Origin: Acidimicrobiales bacterium
Lineage (GTDB): Bacteria; Actinomycetota; Acidimicrobiia; Acidimicrobiales; UBA8190
Direction of reading: 5' to 3'
Assembly (NCBI GenBank): GCA_030042575.1
Contig: JASHZK010000070.1
Span: 1 to 8,825 of the forward strand
DNA length: 8,825 nt
A model generated the notes under the pieces. The model had not been told where the DNA came from. It saw only the letters and a list, made by a program, of their open reading frames with translations, and made no database searches. Made by a program: the position numbers and the translations under genes. The stretch's first letter is position 1; every line of letters begins with the position of its first letter. This document shows positions 1-6,324 of the stretch, piece by piece.

Positions 1-446
1 CGGCGAGCGAGGACGGGGAAGAGCAGCGCCATCCCGACCAGGCTGATCAGTGCGGTCTGACGGAGGAGTCGACCACCAGCGAGCGCGGCGCCGAGGACAA
101 CGGTTCCCTCTGGTGCGCAGGCCAGGGTGGCACCCAGTGCCGGGGAGATCCCTCGGCCACCGGCGCCACCGAGCAGGGGCGACCAGTTGTGACCGGCCAC
201 GGCGACGCCGGCCGACAGCGCAGCGAGCAGGGGACGGTGGCGACCGGCCAGAAGGGGACCGACCGCCCCCTTGGCCACGTCCAAGCTCCCGGCTAAGGCC
301 AAAGGCGCGAACCCGGCTGCCTCGTAGAGACCTGTCCCCGACACCGTTCCCGTGCCTGTCCGGCGCAGATCGACACCGGCCACGAGTCGGGCAGCCAGCC
401 CGGAGAAGGGGATGGCGCCCGCAGCGAAGGCGGCGGTCAGGACCAC
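1..446 (-). CDS. PlsY-like glycerol-3-phosphate acyltransferase, divergent, C-terminus cut by window edge
   Basis: The reverse frame is open from a GTG at 446 to the window edge (148 codons, no stop). It reads as a hydrophobic protein of the PlsY family, integral membrane enzymes that move an acyl group from acyl-phosphate to glycerol-3-phosphate in the first step of phospholipid synthesis. Visible family marks are AIPFSGLAARL near residue 11, VDLRR near 25, DVAKG in the place of the second signature, and GHNWSPLLGGAGGRG in the place of the third. The first signature, normally GSGNxGATN, reads GTGTVSGTG, so its asparagines are gone. This may be a diverged paralogue rather than the housekeeping PlsY. 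GTG 446 has GGGGG (452-456) 5 nt upstream and gives the usual short N-terminus; GTG 479 is an alternative. It lies about 50 nt downstream of the membrane-protein gene on the same strand and is probably co-transcribed with it. Confidence 0.72.
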   Translation of the reverse strand, partial: MVLTAAFAAGAIPFSGLAARLVAGVDLRRTGTGTVSGTGLYEAAGFAPLALAGSLDVAKGAVGPLLAGRHRPLLAALSAGVAVAGHNWSPLLGGAGGRGISPALGATLACAPEGTVVLGAALAGGRLLRQTALISLVGMALLFPVLAR

Positions 447-498
447 CGTGGCCCCCGGGCGCCGAGCGGCCCGGCGCACGTCGGCGCCGACAGGTGGA

Positions 499-1272
499 TC
501 AGGCGATGGGCCGAGCGACGGCCTTCGACGCCGTGTGGCCGACAGCCGGGGCCGGAGCCACGTGAAGAGCACCACTGAAGCGTACGGCGATCCCGTGCTT
601 GCGCATCCACCGGACGAACCACACCACCGAGAGAACCACGCCCCCCACCGTGAGCACGCTCGAGACCACGGCGCGCTCGATCACGAAGGCGCGCAGGGAC
701 GTCCGCAGCAGGAGGAACATCACGAACCCGGCGTTGGTGGCGAGCACCGCCGCCCACAGGAGCGAGATCCGCAGGAAGAATCGTCTCAGGAAGTCGTGCT
801 TCATGAGCTCGGGGTCAAAGGGACAGAAGTCATGGGCCAGGCGCTGGACGAAGGGCCGGCCGGCGATGGCAGTGACCAAGAACACGACGGCGACCATGAA
901 GGTGGCGGCGGTGGGTTGCACGAAGTAGACGAAAGCGCTGCCGGTGGCGTAGGCGATGGCCGTACGTATCGATACCAGGAGCAGGCCGAGCAGGAGCATG
1001 CCGGGAACGCGCTGGCGGCTGATGACTCTGCGGACAGCGGCCAAGAACGACCAGCCGAGTGCGGCGATCAGTGCTCCTCGAAATCCGACAGTGACGAGCA
1101 CCACGTAGAAGAGCGCGGCAGGACCCAGCGTGCTCTCGATGAGCGAGGGCAGAGCGTGACGAGCGAAAGCACGGGGGGAGGGAAGATGCAAGACGTGGCC
1201 GGCATGCCCTTCACCGTCCTCCGCCTCGGTTTCGCCGACCTCCTCCGCGCGAAGTCGAACGAACGACGTCAT
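499..1272 (-). CDS. VC0807/IspZ-like polytopic membrane protein of unknown function
   Basis: A 257-residue protein with an acidic soluble N-terminus (about residues 1-35) followed by roughly six hydrophobic segments: around 42-62, 63-78 and 88-108, a pair in 110-140, and, after a charged stretch with FCPFDPELMKHDFLRR, two more at about 170-190 and 200-222. The layout, with a GRPFV turn after the third or fourth helix, resembles the VC0807 / septation-protein-A-like / DUF3159 group, whose biochemical role is not known. I do not recognise a specific function. ATG 1272 is the first start; GTG/TTG starts before the first helix cannot be excluded. A TAAAAT hexamer (1285-1290) lies 12 nt upstream in otherwise GC-rich DNA and could be a -10 element, but no convincing -35 is seen. 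The PlsY-like gene follows at about 50 nt, or 19 nt if its GTG 479 is used. Confidence 0.8.
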   Translation of the reverse strand: MTSFVRLRAEEVGETEAEDGEGHAGHVLHLPSPRAFARHALPSLIESTLGPAALFYVVLVTVGFRGALIAALGWSFLAAVRRVISRQRVPGMLLLGLLLVSIRTAIAYATGSAFVYFVQPTAATFMVAVVFLVTAIAGRPFVQRLAHDFCPFDPELMKHDFLRRFFLRISLLWAAVLATNAGFVMFLLLRTSLRAFVIERAVVSSVLTVGGVVLSVVWFVRWMRKHGIAVRFSGALHVAPAPAVGHTASKAVARPIA

Positions 1273-1323
1273 GGATTTCCGGTAATTTTATCGGCAGAGG
1301 GGAACAGGCGCCAGAGGGCCAAC

Positions 1324-1336
1324 CGGGGATTCCCCG
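1324..1336. repeat. Short near-perfect palindrome between the acyltransferase and membrane-protein genes
   Basis: CGGGGA-T-TCCCCG is a perfect 6-bp inverted repeat around a single central T, in the 108-nt spacer downstream of the acyltransferase stop (1381) and upstream of the membrane-protein ATG (1272). The loop is too short for a standard terminator hairpin, although 5 bp with a 3-nt loop could form. It could be an operator or a weak terminator. Otherwise I see only purine-rich tracts and a TAAAAT box in this spacer. Confidence 0.35.
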
Positions 1337-1380
1337 TCAATGGCAGAATCCTCACCTCTCCCCAGCCCTCTCAGCATTCC

Positions 1381-2025
1381 TCAAACCTCCTGCCAGCCCC
1401 GCCCCGGCCGGTAGCGCTTCACCACCCGGGCCGGCGATCCCACGGCCACGGCGTGGTCGGGCACGTCGCCGGTCACCACCGAGCCGGCCCCGATCACGGC
1501 ATTGCGCCCGATCCGGGCTCCGGGCAGGACGACCACGGCCGTTCCCAGCCAGCTGCCCGATCCGATGGAGACAGCGCGCTCGACCGGCCACTGGCGCCCC
1601 ACGGGCAGCTCAGGGTCCTCGTAGGCGTGGTTCTGGTCCGTGACGTAGACGTAGGGGCCGGTCTGGATGTCGTCACCGATCTCGATCGAGAAGTGGCCGA
1701 CGATGTGGCTACCCCGCCCGATCATGGTGCGGTCCCCGATGGAGACGACGGGATCGCTGACCATGTGTTGTCCGGGGGCCATGCCCGCACTGAGCGACAC
1801 ATAGGGCCCGATGATGGTGTGGCTCCCGATGCGGATGTAACGCTCGTTGAAAATGGCGCCAGACGGGAAGCAGAGCATGCTCCCCTGACCGAAGGCGCCG
1901 AAGCGCCTGGCACGGGCGTCGTCGGGGCCGACCGACCCCAGCTCGGTCACCCGATCCCAGGCCCGAACCACGGCGGCGGCCGCCAGCCGGCGCGCCCAGG
2001 GGGGCAGCGGGCGGCGCCGAGACAC
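1381..2025 (-). CDS. Left-handed beta-helix acyltransferase (WbbJ/CysE/LacA-type hexapeptide transferase)
   Basis: A 214-residue protein whose residues about 60-195 show the imperfect hexapeptide periodicity of a left-handed parallel beta-helix (IRIGSHTIIGPYVS, VSIGDRTMIGRGS, IEIGDDIQTGPYV, VSIGSGSWLGTAVVV, ARIGRNAVIGAGSVV). A loop with NHAYEDPELPVGRQ, including His133, breaks out of the helix; in maltose/galactoside O-acetyltransferases the equivalent NHxxDxxxR loop holds the catalytic histidine. The VGSPARVVKRY ending is typical of this family. Such enzymes transfer acetyl or other acyl groups from acyl-CoA to sugars or surface polysaccharide precursors; the substrate cannot be read from the sequence. 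The start is GTG 2025, with AGGG about 9 nt upstream. The basic N-terminus (MSRRRPLPPWARRL) could be an amphipathic membrane-contact helix. The gene diverges from the DUF3048 gene across a 143-nt spacer, and no glycosyltransferase neighbour is visible. Confidence 0.88.
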   Translation of the reverse strand: MSRRRPLPPWARRLAAAAVVRAWDRVTELGSVGPDDARARRFGAFGQGSMLCFPSGAIFNERYIRIGSHTIIGPYVSLSAGMAPGQHMVSDPVVSIGDRTMIGRGSHIVGHFSIEIGDDIQTGPYVYVTDQNHAYEDPELPVGRQWPVERAVSIGSGSWLGTAVVVLPGARIGRNAVIGAGSVVTGDVPDHAVAVGSPARVVKRYRPGRGWQEV

Positions 2026-2120
2026 GGCGGGCGACCCTACTGCAGGCGAGGAAGGTACCCAGAAGTGTCAAGAGGTAACGGTATTGTCGCCGGATCACCG
2101 AAATCCCCACGAACGATCAA

Positions 2121-2160
2121 CCAAGCGGCCGGCGGCGGCGTGGCCGCCACGCCAAGCGGC
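2121..2160. promoter_or_regulatory. Leader hairpin flanked by 9-bp direct repeats, upstream of the DUF3048 gene
   Basis: A perfect 7-bp inverted repeat, GGCGTGG-CCG-CCACGCC, occupies 2137-2153. The 9-mer CCAAGCGGC occurs at 2121-2129 and again at 2152-2160, so direct repeats flank and partly overlap the hairpin. The structure ends 8 nt before the proposed TTG start and abuts the Shine-Dalgarno-like GGAG (2161-2164). It could influence translation of the DUF3048 gene or act as a binding site in the divergent spacer. No recognisable -10/-35 pair could be assigned to either strand. Confidence 0.4.
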
Positions 2161-2168
2161 GGAGCGGC

Positions 2169-3212
2169 TTGCGGGTGTGGCTGGTCGTGGCCATCGCCCT
2201 GATCGTGCTGGGGGCGGGCACGGGGGTTGCCCTGGCGGTGGCCATACGTCACAAGGCGAAGACGGCCAGCTCGCACATCCCTCCGGCTCCGACGACCACA
2301 GCCACACCGCAGGGCCCGGTGTGTCCGCTCACCGGCACGCCTGCGCCGGGGGGACAGGTCCCGCAACGCCCGGCGCTGGCCATCAAAGTCGACAACTATC
2401 CGACTGCCCGCCCACAATCCGGGCTGGACAAGGCCGACATCGTCTTCGAGGAGCCGGTCGAAGGCGGGATCACCCGCTTGGTGGCGGTGTTCCAGTGCCA
2501 GGAGGCGAGCTCTGTCGGTGACATTCGCTCGGCGCGGGCCGTCGACGTCCAGATCCTCGACGAGCTCAGCGACCCGCTGTTCGTCCATGCCGGCGGCATC
2601 CCGCCGGTGATCGATCTGCTGGACCAAGCGAACCTGCAGAACGAAGACGTCTTGTCCAACGCTTCGTCGATCGTGACCGTCAATCCCAACCGGGTGGCGC
2701 CCTACGCCATGTACACCTCCACCGAGCAGGCCTGGGCCCTCAACCCCTCCGACGCCACTCCGCCGGCCCCGATCTTCAGCTACAGCACAGCGGCTCCGAC
2801 AGGCGCCAACATCTCCTCGCTCAACATCCCCTTTTCGGGGACCAACGACGACACCTGGGTCTGGAGCAGCTCAGCGGACAAATGGATGCTCGAGTTCTCA
2901 GGACAGCCGGCCATGCTGGCCGACGGGAACCAGATCAGCGCCTCCAACGTCGTCGTCCAGACCGTATCGGTCACCTATGGCCCCTGGATCGAAAGCGGCT
3001 GCTGCTCGTTGGAGGTGCAGTCGAAGATGACCGGCAGTGGGCCGTTACGCGTCCTGCGCAACGGCGTGGAGATCACCGGCACTTGGCAACGGGCCGCTCT
3101 TTCCGATCCCACCTCGCTGGTGGCCAGCAACGGCAGCACCATCGACCTGGCTCCCGGGAACACCTGGGTGGAGATCGTGCCCGATTCGATCAGCGTCACC
3201 GCCGCCAGCTGA
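2169..3212 (+). CDS. DUF3048 (YerB-like) membrane-anchored extracytoplasmic protein
   Basis: A 347-residue protein with one N-terminal hydrophobic anchor (about 3-26), a Pro/Thr-rich linker (about 37-50) and two domains. The N-terminal domain has the DUF3048 marks VCPLTG (51-56), RPALAIKVDNYPTARPQSG, DKADIVFEEPVEGGITR and VGDIRSARAVD. The C-terminal domain has WVWSSSADKWM, NVVVQ and a final PGNTWVEIVP, matching the usual DUF3048 C-terminal half. The best-known member, Bacillus YerB, is a lipoprotein; here there is no lipobox cysteine at the anchor, so the protein is probably held by an uncleaved transmembrane helix. The function of the family is not established. The start is TTG 2169 (GGAG at 2161-2164) or GTG 2175; the frame is open upstream to 2079 but has no ATG, GTG or TTG. 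Adjacent cysteines at about 278-279 are unusual. The gene converges on recA. Confidence 0.88.
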   Translation: MRVWLVVAIALIVLGAGTGVALAVAIRHKAKTASSHIPPAPTTTATPQGPVCPLTGTPAPGGQVPQRPALAIKVDNYPTARPQSGLDKADIVFEEPVEGGITRLVAVFQCQEASSVGDIRSARAVDVQILDELSDPLFVHAGGIPPVIDLLDQANLQNEDVLSNASSIVTVNPNRVAPYAMYTSTEQAWALNPSDATPPAPIFSYSTAAPTGANISSLNIPFSGTNDDTWVWSSSADKWMLEFSGQPAMLADGNQISASNVVVQTVSVTYGPWIESGCCSLEVQSKMTGSGPLRVLRNGVEITGTWQRAALSDPTSLVASNGSTIDLAPGNTWVEIVPDSISVTAAS

Positions 3213-3230
3213 CTCTGGGAGGTTCCGAAA

Positions 3231-3268
3231 GCGAAGGGCCGAGCCCCTGAACGGGCCTGGTCCTTCGC
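3231..3268. terminator. Bidirectional terminator between the DUF3048 gene and recA
   Basis: GCGAAGGGCC (3231-3240) pairs with GGTCCTTCGC (3259-3268), a 10-bp stem with one G-U pair. Inside it, GCCC (3243-3246) can pair with GGGC (3253-3256) around the loop CTGAAC, giving a long hairpin with one small internal loop. It lies 18 nt after the DUF3048 stop and 25 nt beyond the recA stop, where both transcription units converge. No T-run follows, which is common for actinobacterial terminators. Confidence 0.75.
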
Positions 3269-3293
3269 GTCGGTGGGTGGATGCGAGTGAGAT

Positions 3294-4343
<1,050 letters not shown>

Positions 4344-4462
4344 CTCTTCGCTACCTCTCTGCCTCGTGTCTTTCGGTTTCGTCGCTCCGACCGGCACGGA
4401 CCATACGGAGGGGGTGTAACTGTGCCCTGGATGGCGGCCTGACTCACGTCACTGTAGTTCAG

Positions 4463-4476
4463 CGAACACCTGTTCG
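4463..4476. promoter_or_regulatory. LexA (SOS) box upstream of recA
   Basis: CGAACACCTGTTCG is a palindromic site matching the Gram-positive/actinobacterial LexA (Cheo) box CGAAC-N4-GTTCG at all ten outer positions; the flanks continue the pattern on one side (GTTCGA). It lies 119 nt upstream of the chosen recA ATG. Just downstream on the minus strand, TACAGT (4451-4456) could serve as a -10 hexamer, placing the box over the -35 region, where LexA would block transcription; the -35 itself is poor. Confidence 0.85.
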
Positions 4477-4484
4477 ACGCGGAT

Positions 4485-4527
4485 GGGGGGTTCGGGGGTT
4501 CGGGGGGGGAAGGGCGGCTCCGGGGGG
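4485..4527 (+). repeat. G-run cluster with tandem GGGGGTTC units (potential G-quadruplex)
   Basis: Five guanine runs, of 6 (4485-4490), 5 (4494-4498), 8 (4502-4509), 3 (4512-4514) and 6 (4522-4527), are separated by loops TTC, TTC, AA and a 7-nt spacer. GGGGGTTC is tandemly repeated at 4486-4493 and 4494-4501. The short loops fit the classical G-quadruplex pattern. The cluster lies on the strand opposite to recA and thpR, between the thpR end and the recA LexA box, so their transcripts would carry C-tracts here. Confidence 0.7.
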
Positions 4528-4536
4528 AACCCGGAG
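4518..4536 (-). terminator. Probable thpR terminator hairpin
   Basis: CTCCGGG (4518-4524) pairs perfectly with CCCGGAG (4530-4536) around a 5-nt loop, with possible further pairing of flanking GGC and GCC across a bulge. It lies 34 nt past the thpR stop and about 40 nt before the LexA box, and is followed by C-rich rather than U-rich RNA. It would insulate recA from thpR, in line with recA having its own SOS promoter. It overlaps the last of the five G-runs, so hairpin and quadruplex would compete. Confidence 0.5.
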
Positions 4537-4570
4537 GAAGCCGGGAAGCGGAAGGCAACGTGCCGAGGTG

Positions 4571-5143
4571 TCAGGTCTCTCCTCGGCTGGGCAGCGCCAC
4601 CCGATGGACCACCTGATAGCGCGAGCCCTCCGGCCCCGCCACTGAGGAATACAGGATGAGGTCTGGCACCGCCCACCGAGCAGCTATCGGCGCTCCGGCC
4701 AGGCCGGCCGGCCCCTTGGCCCGACCCCGAGTGCGGGCCACAGTGAGATGGGCCCGAAAGAAGCGGCCCGGCGGGCTGCCCCAGGTAGCGGTGGCTTGTC
4801 GCACGGCTGAGGCCAAGGCGTCGAGGCCCTCCACCGGGATCTGGAGGACCTGCCTACCCGGGAACCAGCCCACCACCGGACCGAGCACCGCTTCCACCGG
4901 ACCCTCACCATGGTCGGCCAACGAGGCGGGGACGGTGTCGAGGGCGGCGAACAGGCCATGAGCGCCGGCCAGCTCCTCCGGGCCCACCTCGCCCAGAAAT
5001 CGCAGGGTCACGTGCCATTGCTCGGGGGTGGTCCAGCGCACGCTGCGCAGCGCCGGGCGGGCGACGTTCGAAACGACCTCGGCCACCTCCGCAGACAGGT
5101 CCACGGCGACGAACACACGCACGGCTGCAGTGTGGCTTCCCAT
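4571..5143 (-). CDS. thpR: RNA 2',3'-cyclic phosphodiesterase (2H/LigT family)
   Basis: A 190-residue member of the 2H phosphoesterase superfamily. Both catalytic HxTx signatures are present: HVTL in EQWHVTLRFLG (His44, Thr46) and HLTV in FRAHLTVAR (His132, Thr134), with the usual RVFVAVDLS opening strand at 9-17. Bacterial ThpR/LigT opens 2',3'-cyclic phosphates to 2'-phosphates and was first described as a 2'-5' RNA ligase; the cellular substrate is unsettled. ATG 5143 gives the normal family length; the frame is open further upstream to 5251 but with sequence unlike the family. The ribosome-binding site at 5143 is weak (CGGG very close), so GTG codons a few residues in are possible. The gene sits between cinA and recA as in cinA-ligT-recA operons, but is separated here from cinA by two opposite-strand genes. 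Confidence 0.93.
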   Translation of the reverse strand: MGSHTAAVRVFVAVDLSAEVAEVVSNVARPALRSVRWTTPEQWHVTLRFLGEVGPEELAGAHGLFAALDTVPASLADHGEGPVEAVLGPVVGWFPGRQVLQIPVEGLDALASAVRQATATWGSPPGRFFRAHLTVARTRGRAKGPAGLAGAPIAARWAVPDLILYSSVAGPEGSRYQVVHRVALPSRGET

Positions 5144-5153
5144 AGCCCGAGAT

Positions 5154-5171
5154 TCTTGTTTTTCTTGTTTT
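5154..5171. repeat. T-rich 9-nt tandem repeat upstream of thpR
   Basis: TCTTGTTTT occurs twice in direct succession (5154-5162, 5163-5171), and the T-rich run continues through TGTTC to 5176. This is the most AT-rich patch seen in the window. It begins 11 nt upstream of the thpR ATG, so in the thpR transcript or promoter it reads as an A-rich stretch (AAAACAAGA). It may be an unstructured A-rich leader or an easily melted promoter element. Confidence 0.6.
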
Positions 5172-5235
5172 TGTTCGAGCAGTCCTGGGTTTGGCATGAG
5201 CCGCCAACTAGCTTCGTTTCCACGGATCGAGGTGG

Positions 5236-5254
5236 ACCGTGCGCTATGCACGGT
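5236..5254. promoter_or_regulatory. 7-bp inverted repeat in the thpR/peptidase divergent spacer (putative operator)
   Basis: ACCGTGC-GCTAT-GCACGGT is a perfect 7-bp inverted repeat with a 5-nt centre, 44 nt upstream of the peptidase ATG and about 92 nt upstream of the thpR ATG. Its half-site spacing suits a dimeric repressor or activator; it could also form a 5'-leader hairpin in the peptidase mRNA. A smaller repeat, TTGGC (5191-5195) and GCCAA (5203-5207), lies in the same spacer. No clear -10/-35 pair could be assigned. Confidence 0.45.
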
Positions 5255-5287
5255 TCGCCCCGTTGAGACTCAGTGTGTTTGGAACGC

Positions 5288-5293
5288 GGAGGG
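5288..5293 (+). promoter_or_regulatory. Shine-Dalgarno site fixing the peptidase start
   Basis: GGAGGG lies 5 nt before ATG 5299, the best ribosome-binding site in the window. It selects this ATG over an in-frame ATG at 5239, which would add 20 residues in front of the signal peptide. Confidence 0.85.
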
Positions 5294-5298
5294 TGCAA

Positions 5299-6315
5299 AT
5301 GGACACGTGGTGGAGTTCTGGTCCGTACACGAGTTTCGGCCGTTTCACGGTGGCCGCCGGAGCTGTGTGGGTGGCCCTCCTGGTCGTGAGCGCCATGGCC
5401 CCGTCGGTGGCCCAAGCCACGACCGCCCTCATGCAGATGCAGCCCGACCATTCGACCGGCCGAACAGCTCCGAGCGGCCGGAGCACCGGGTCGTCGGCCA
5501 GCACCTCGTCTCCCTGCTGGGCTTCGTCGAACTGGTCCGGGTACGCGCTGAGCGAGACCACTCCCGCCGGTCTGTCCTGCGTTCCTGCCTCCGGCACCGC
5601 CTACACCAGCGTCAGCGCAACTTGGACGGTTCCGACGGTGACCGGCTCGAGCAGCTCTGGTCACGGCGGCGGAGGCGGCGGGTTCGGCGGACGGGACGCC
5701 ATCAGCGGGCGCGGCGGAGGGGGCGGGGGGAGCTCCTCCACCTACTCGGCGGTGTGGACCGGCATCGACGGCTTCTCCAATGACGATCTGATCCAGGCCG
5801 GCACCGAGCAGGACTACGCCGACGGCGCCGCCTCCTACAGCGCCTGGTGGGAGATCCTCCCGGCCGCCGAGACCGACATTCCCTCGATCACTGTCGACCC
5901 GGGGGACTCGATCACCGTGACGATCACCAAGGAGACGTCGTCGATCACGTCCCCGGCCTCCTGCAGCGCCGGGAAGTGGCTCATCACCTTGAGCGACAAC
6001 GGCAGCAGTTCCCACGCGGCACAGCCCGAGTTCGCCACCTGCCAGTCGTACTCAGGACCTGGCACTTCGGCCGAGTGGATCGTCGAGGCCCCCGAGGTGA
6101 ACGGGCGTATCGCCACCTTGGCCGACTACGGATCAACCACGTTCGGCCTGTCGCCCTCGGTGCTGACCGTGAACGGTGCCGACACCGACCTGGCGGCGGG
6201 AAACGGCGGTGAGATGGAGCAGAACGGCGAGGTGGTCTCGGTTCCTTCCAGCCCCACCGATGGCGACGCCTTCAGCTGCGCCTACGGCTCCACCGCCCCC
6301 AGCCCACCGAGCTGA
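5299..6315 (+). CDS. Secreted G1-family (eqolisin, peptidase A4) glutamic peptidase with Gly-rich insertion
   Basis: A 338-residue secreted protein. A signal peptide is visible: a hydrophobic core at about 18-34 and a likely cut after AQA (38-40). The mature part shows the G1 peptidase (Peptidase_A4) pattern: SNWSGYA (77-83), VSATWTVP (105-112), AVWTGIDGF (151-159), LIQAG with the catalytic-type Gln166, YSAWWEILPA (180-189), PGDSITVTI (201-209), SAEWIVEAPE with the catalytic-type Glu259, and ADYGSTTF. Gln and Glu form the dyad of scytalidoglutamic peptidase, an acid protease; I infer proteolysis outside the cell. Between the VSATWTVP and AVWTGIDG strands lies an insertion (about 116-147) of Ser and Gly blocks split by GRDAISGR, absent from the fungal enzyme as I recall it. 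Four cysteines in the mature part could form disulfides. Ser/Thr-rich residues 52-72 look like a linker or propeptide. The macrodomain gene follows after 9 nt. Confidence 0.87.
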   Translation: MDTWWSSGPYTSFGRFTVAAGAVWVALLVVSAMAPSVAQATTALMQMQPDHSTGRTAPSGRSTGSSASTSSPCWASSNWSGYALSETTPAGLSCVPASGTAYTSVSATWTVPTVTGSSSSGHGGGGGGFGGRDAISGRGGGGGGSSSTYSAVWTGIDGFSNDDLIQAGTEQDYADGAASYSAWWEILPAAETDIPSITVDPGDSITVTITKETSSITSPASCSAGKWLITLSDNGSSSHAAQPEFATCQSYSGPGTSAEWIVEAPEVNGRIATLADYGSTTFGLSPSVLTVNGADTDLAAGNGGEMEQNGEVVSVPSSPTDGDAFSCAYGSTAPSPPS

Positions 6316-6324
6316 TCCGGGGGT

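Noticed and set aside
2067..2072. TTGACA on the minus strand upstream of the acyltransferase
   Set aside because: A consensus -35 hexamer, but nothing like a -10 occurs 16-19 nt downstream, so I did not call a promoter.
352..2202. 616-codon open frame on the plus strand
   Set aside because: It runs antisense through the membrane-protein and acyltransferase genes, both of which show clear family patterns, and its own product is low-complexity and rich in His, Glu, Gly and Asp. It is open only because of the high GC content.
4344..4397. In-frame GTG extension of recA by 18 residues
   Set aside because: There is no ribosome-binding site before 4397 and the extra residues are unlike RecA N-termini, while ATG 4343 has a purine-rich site and gives the standard length.
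5008..6015. 335-codon open frame on the minus strand
   Set aside because: It overlaps the peptidase, whose catalytic motifs are in the plus-strand frame, and the thpR start; its Arg/Gly/Ala-rich product matches nothing I know.
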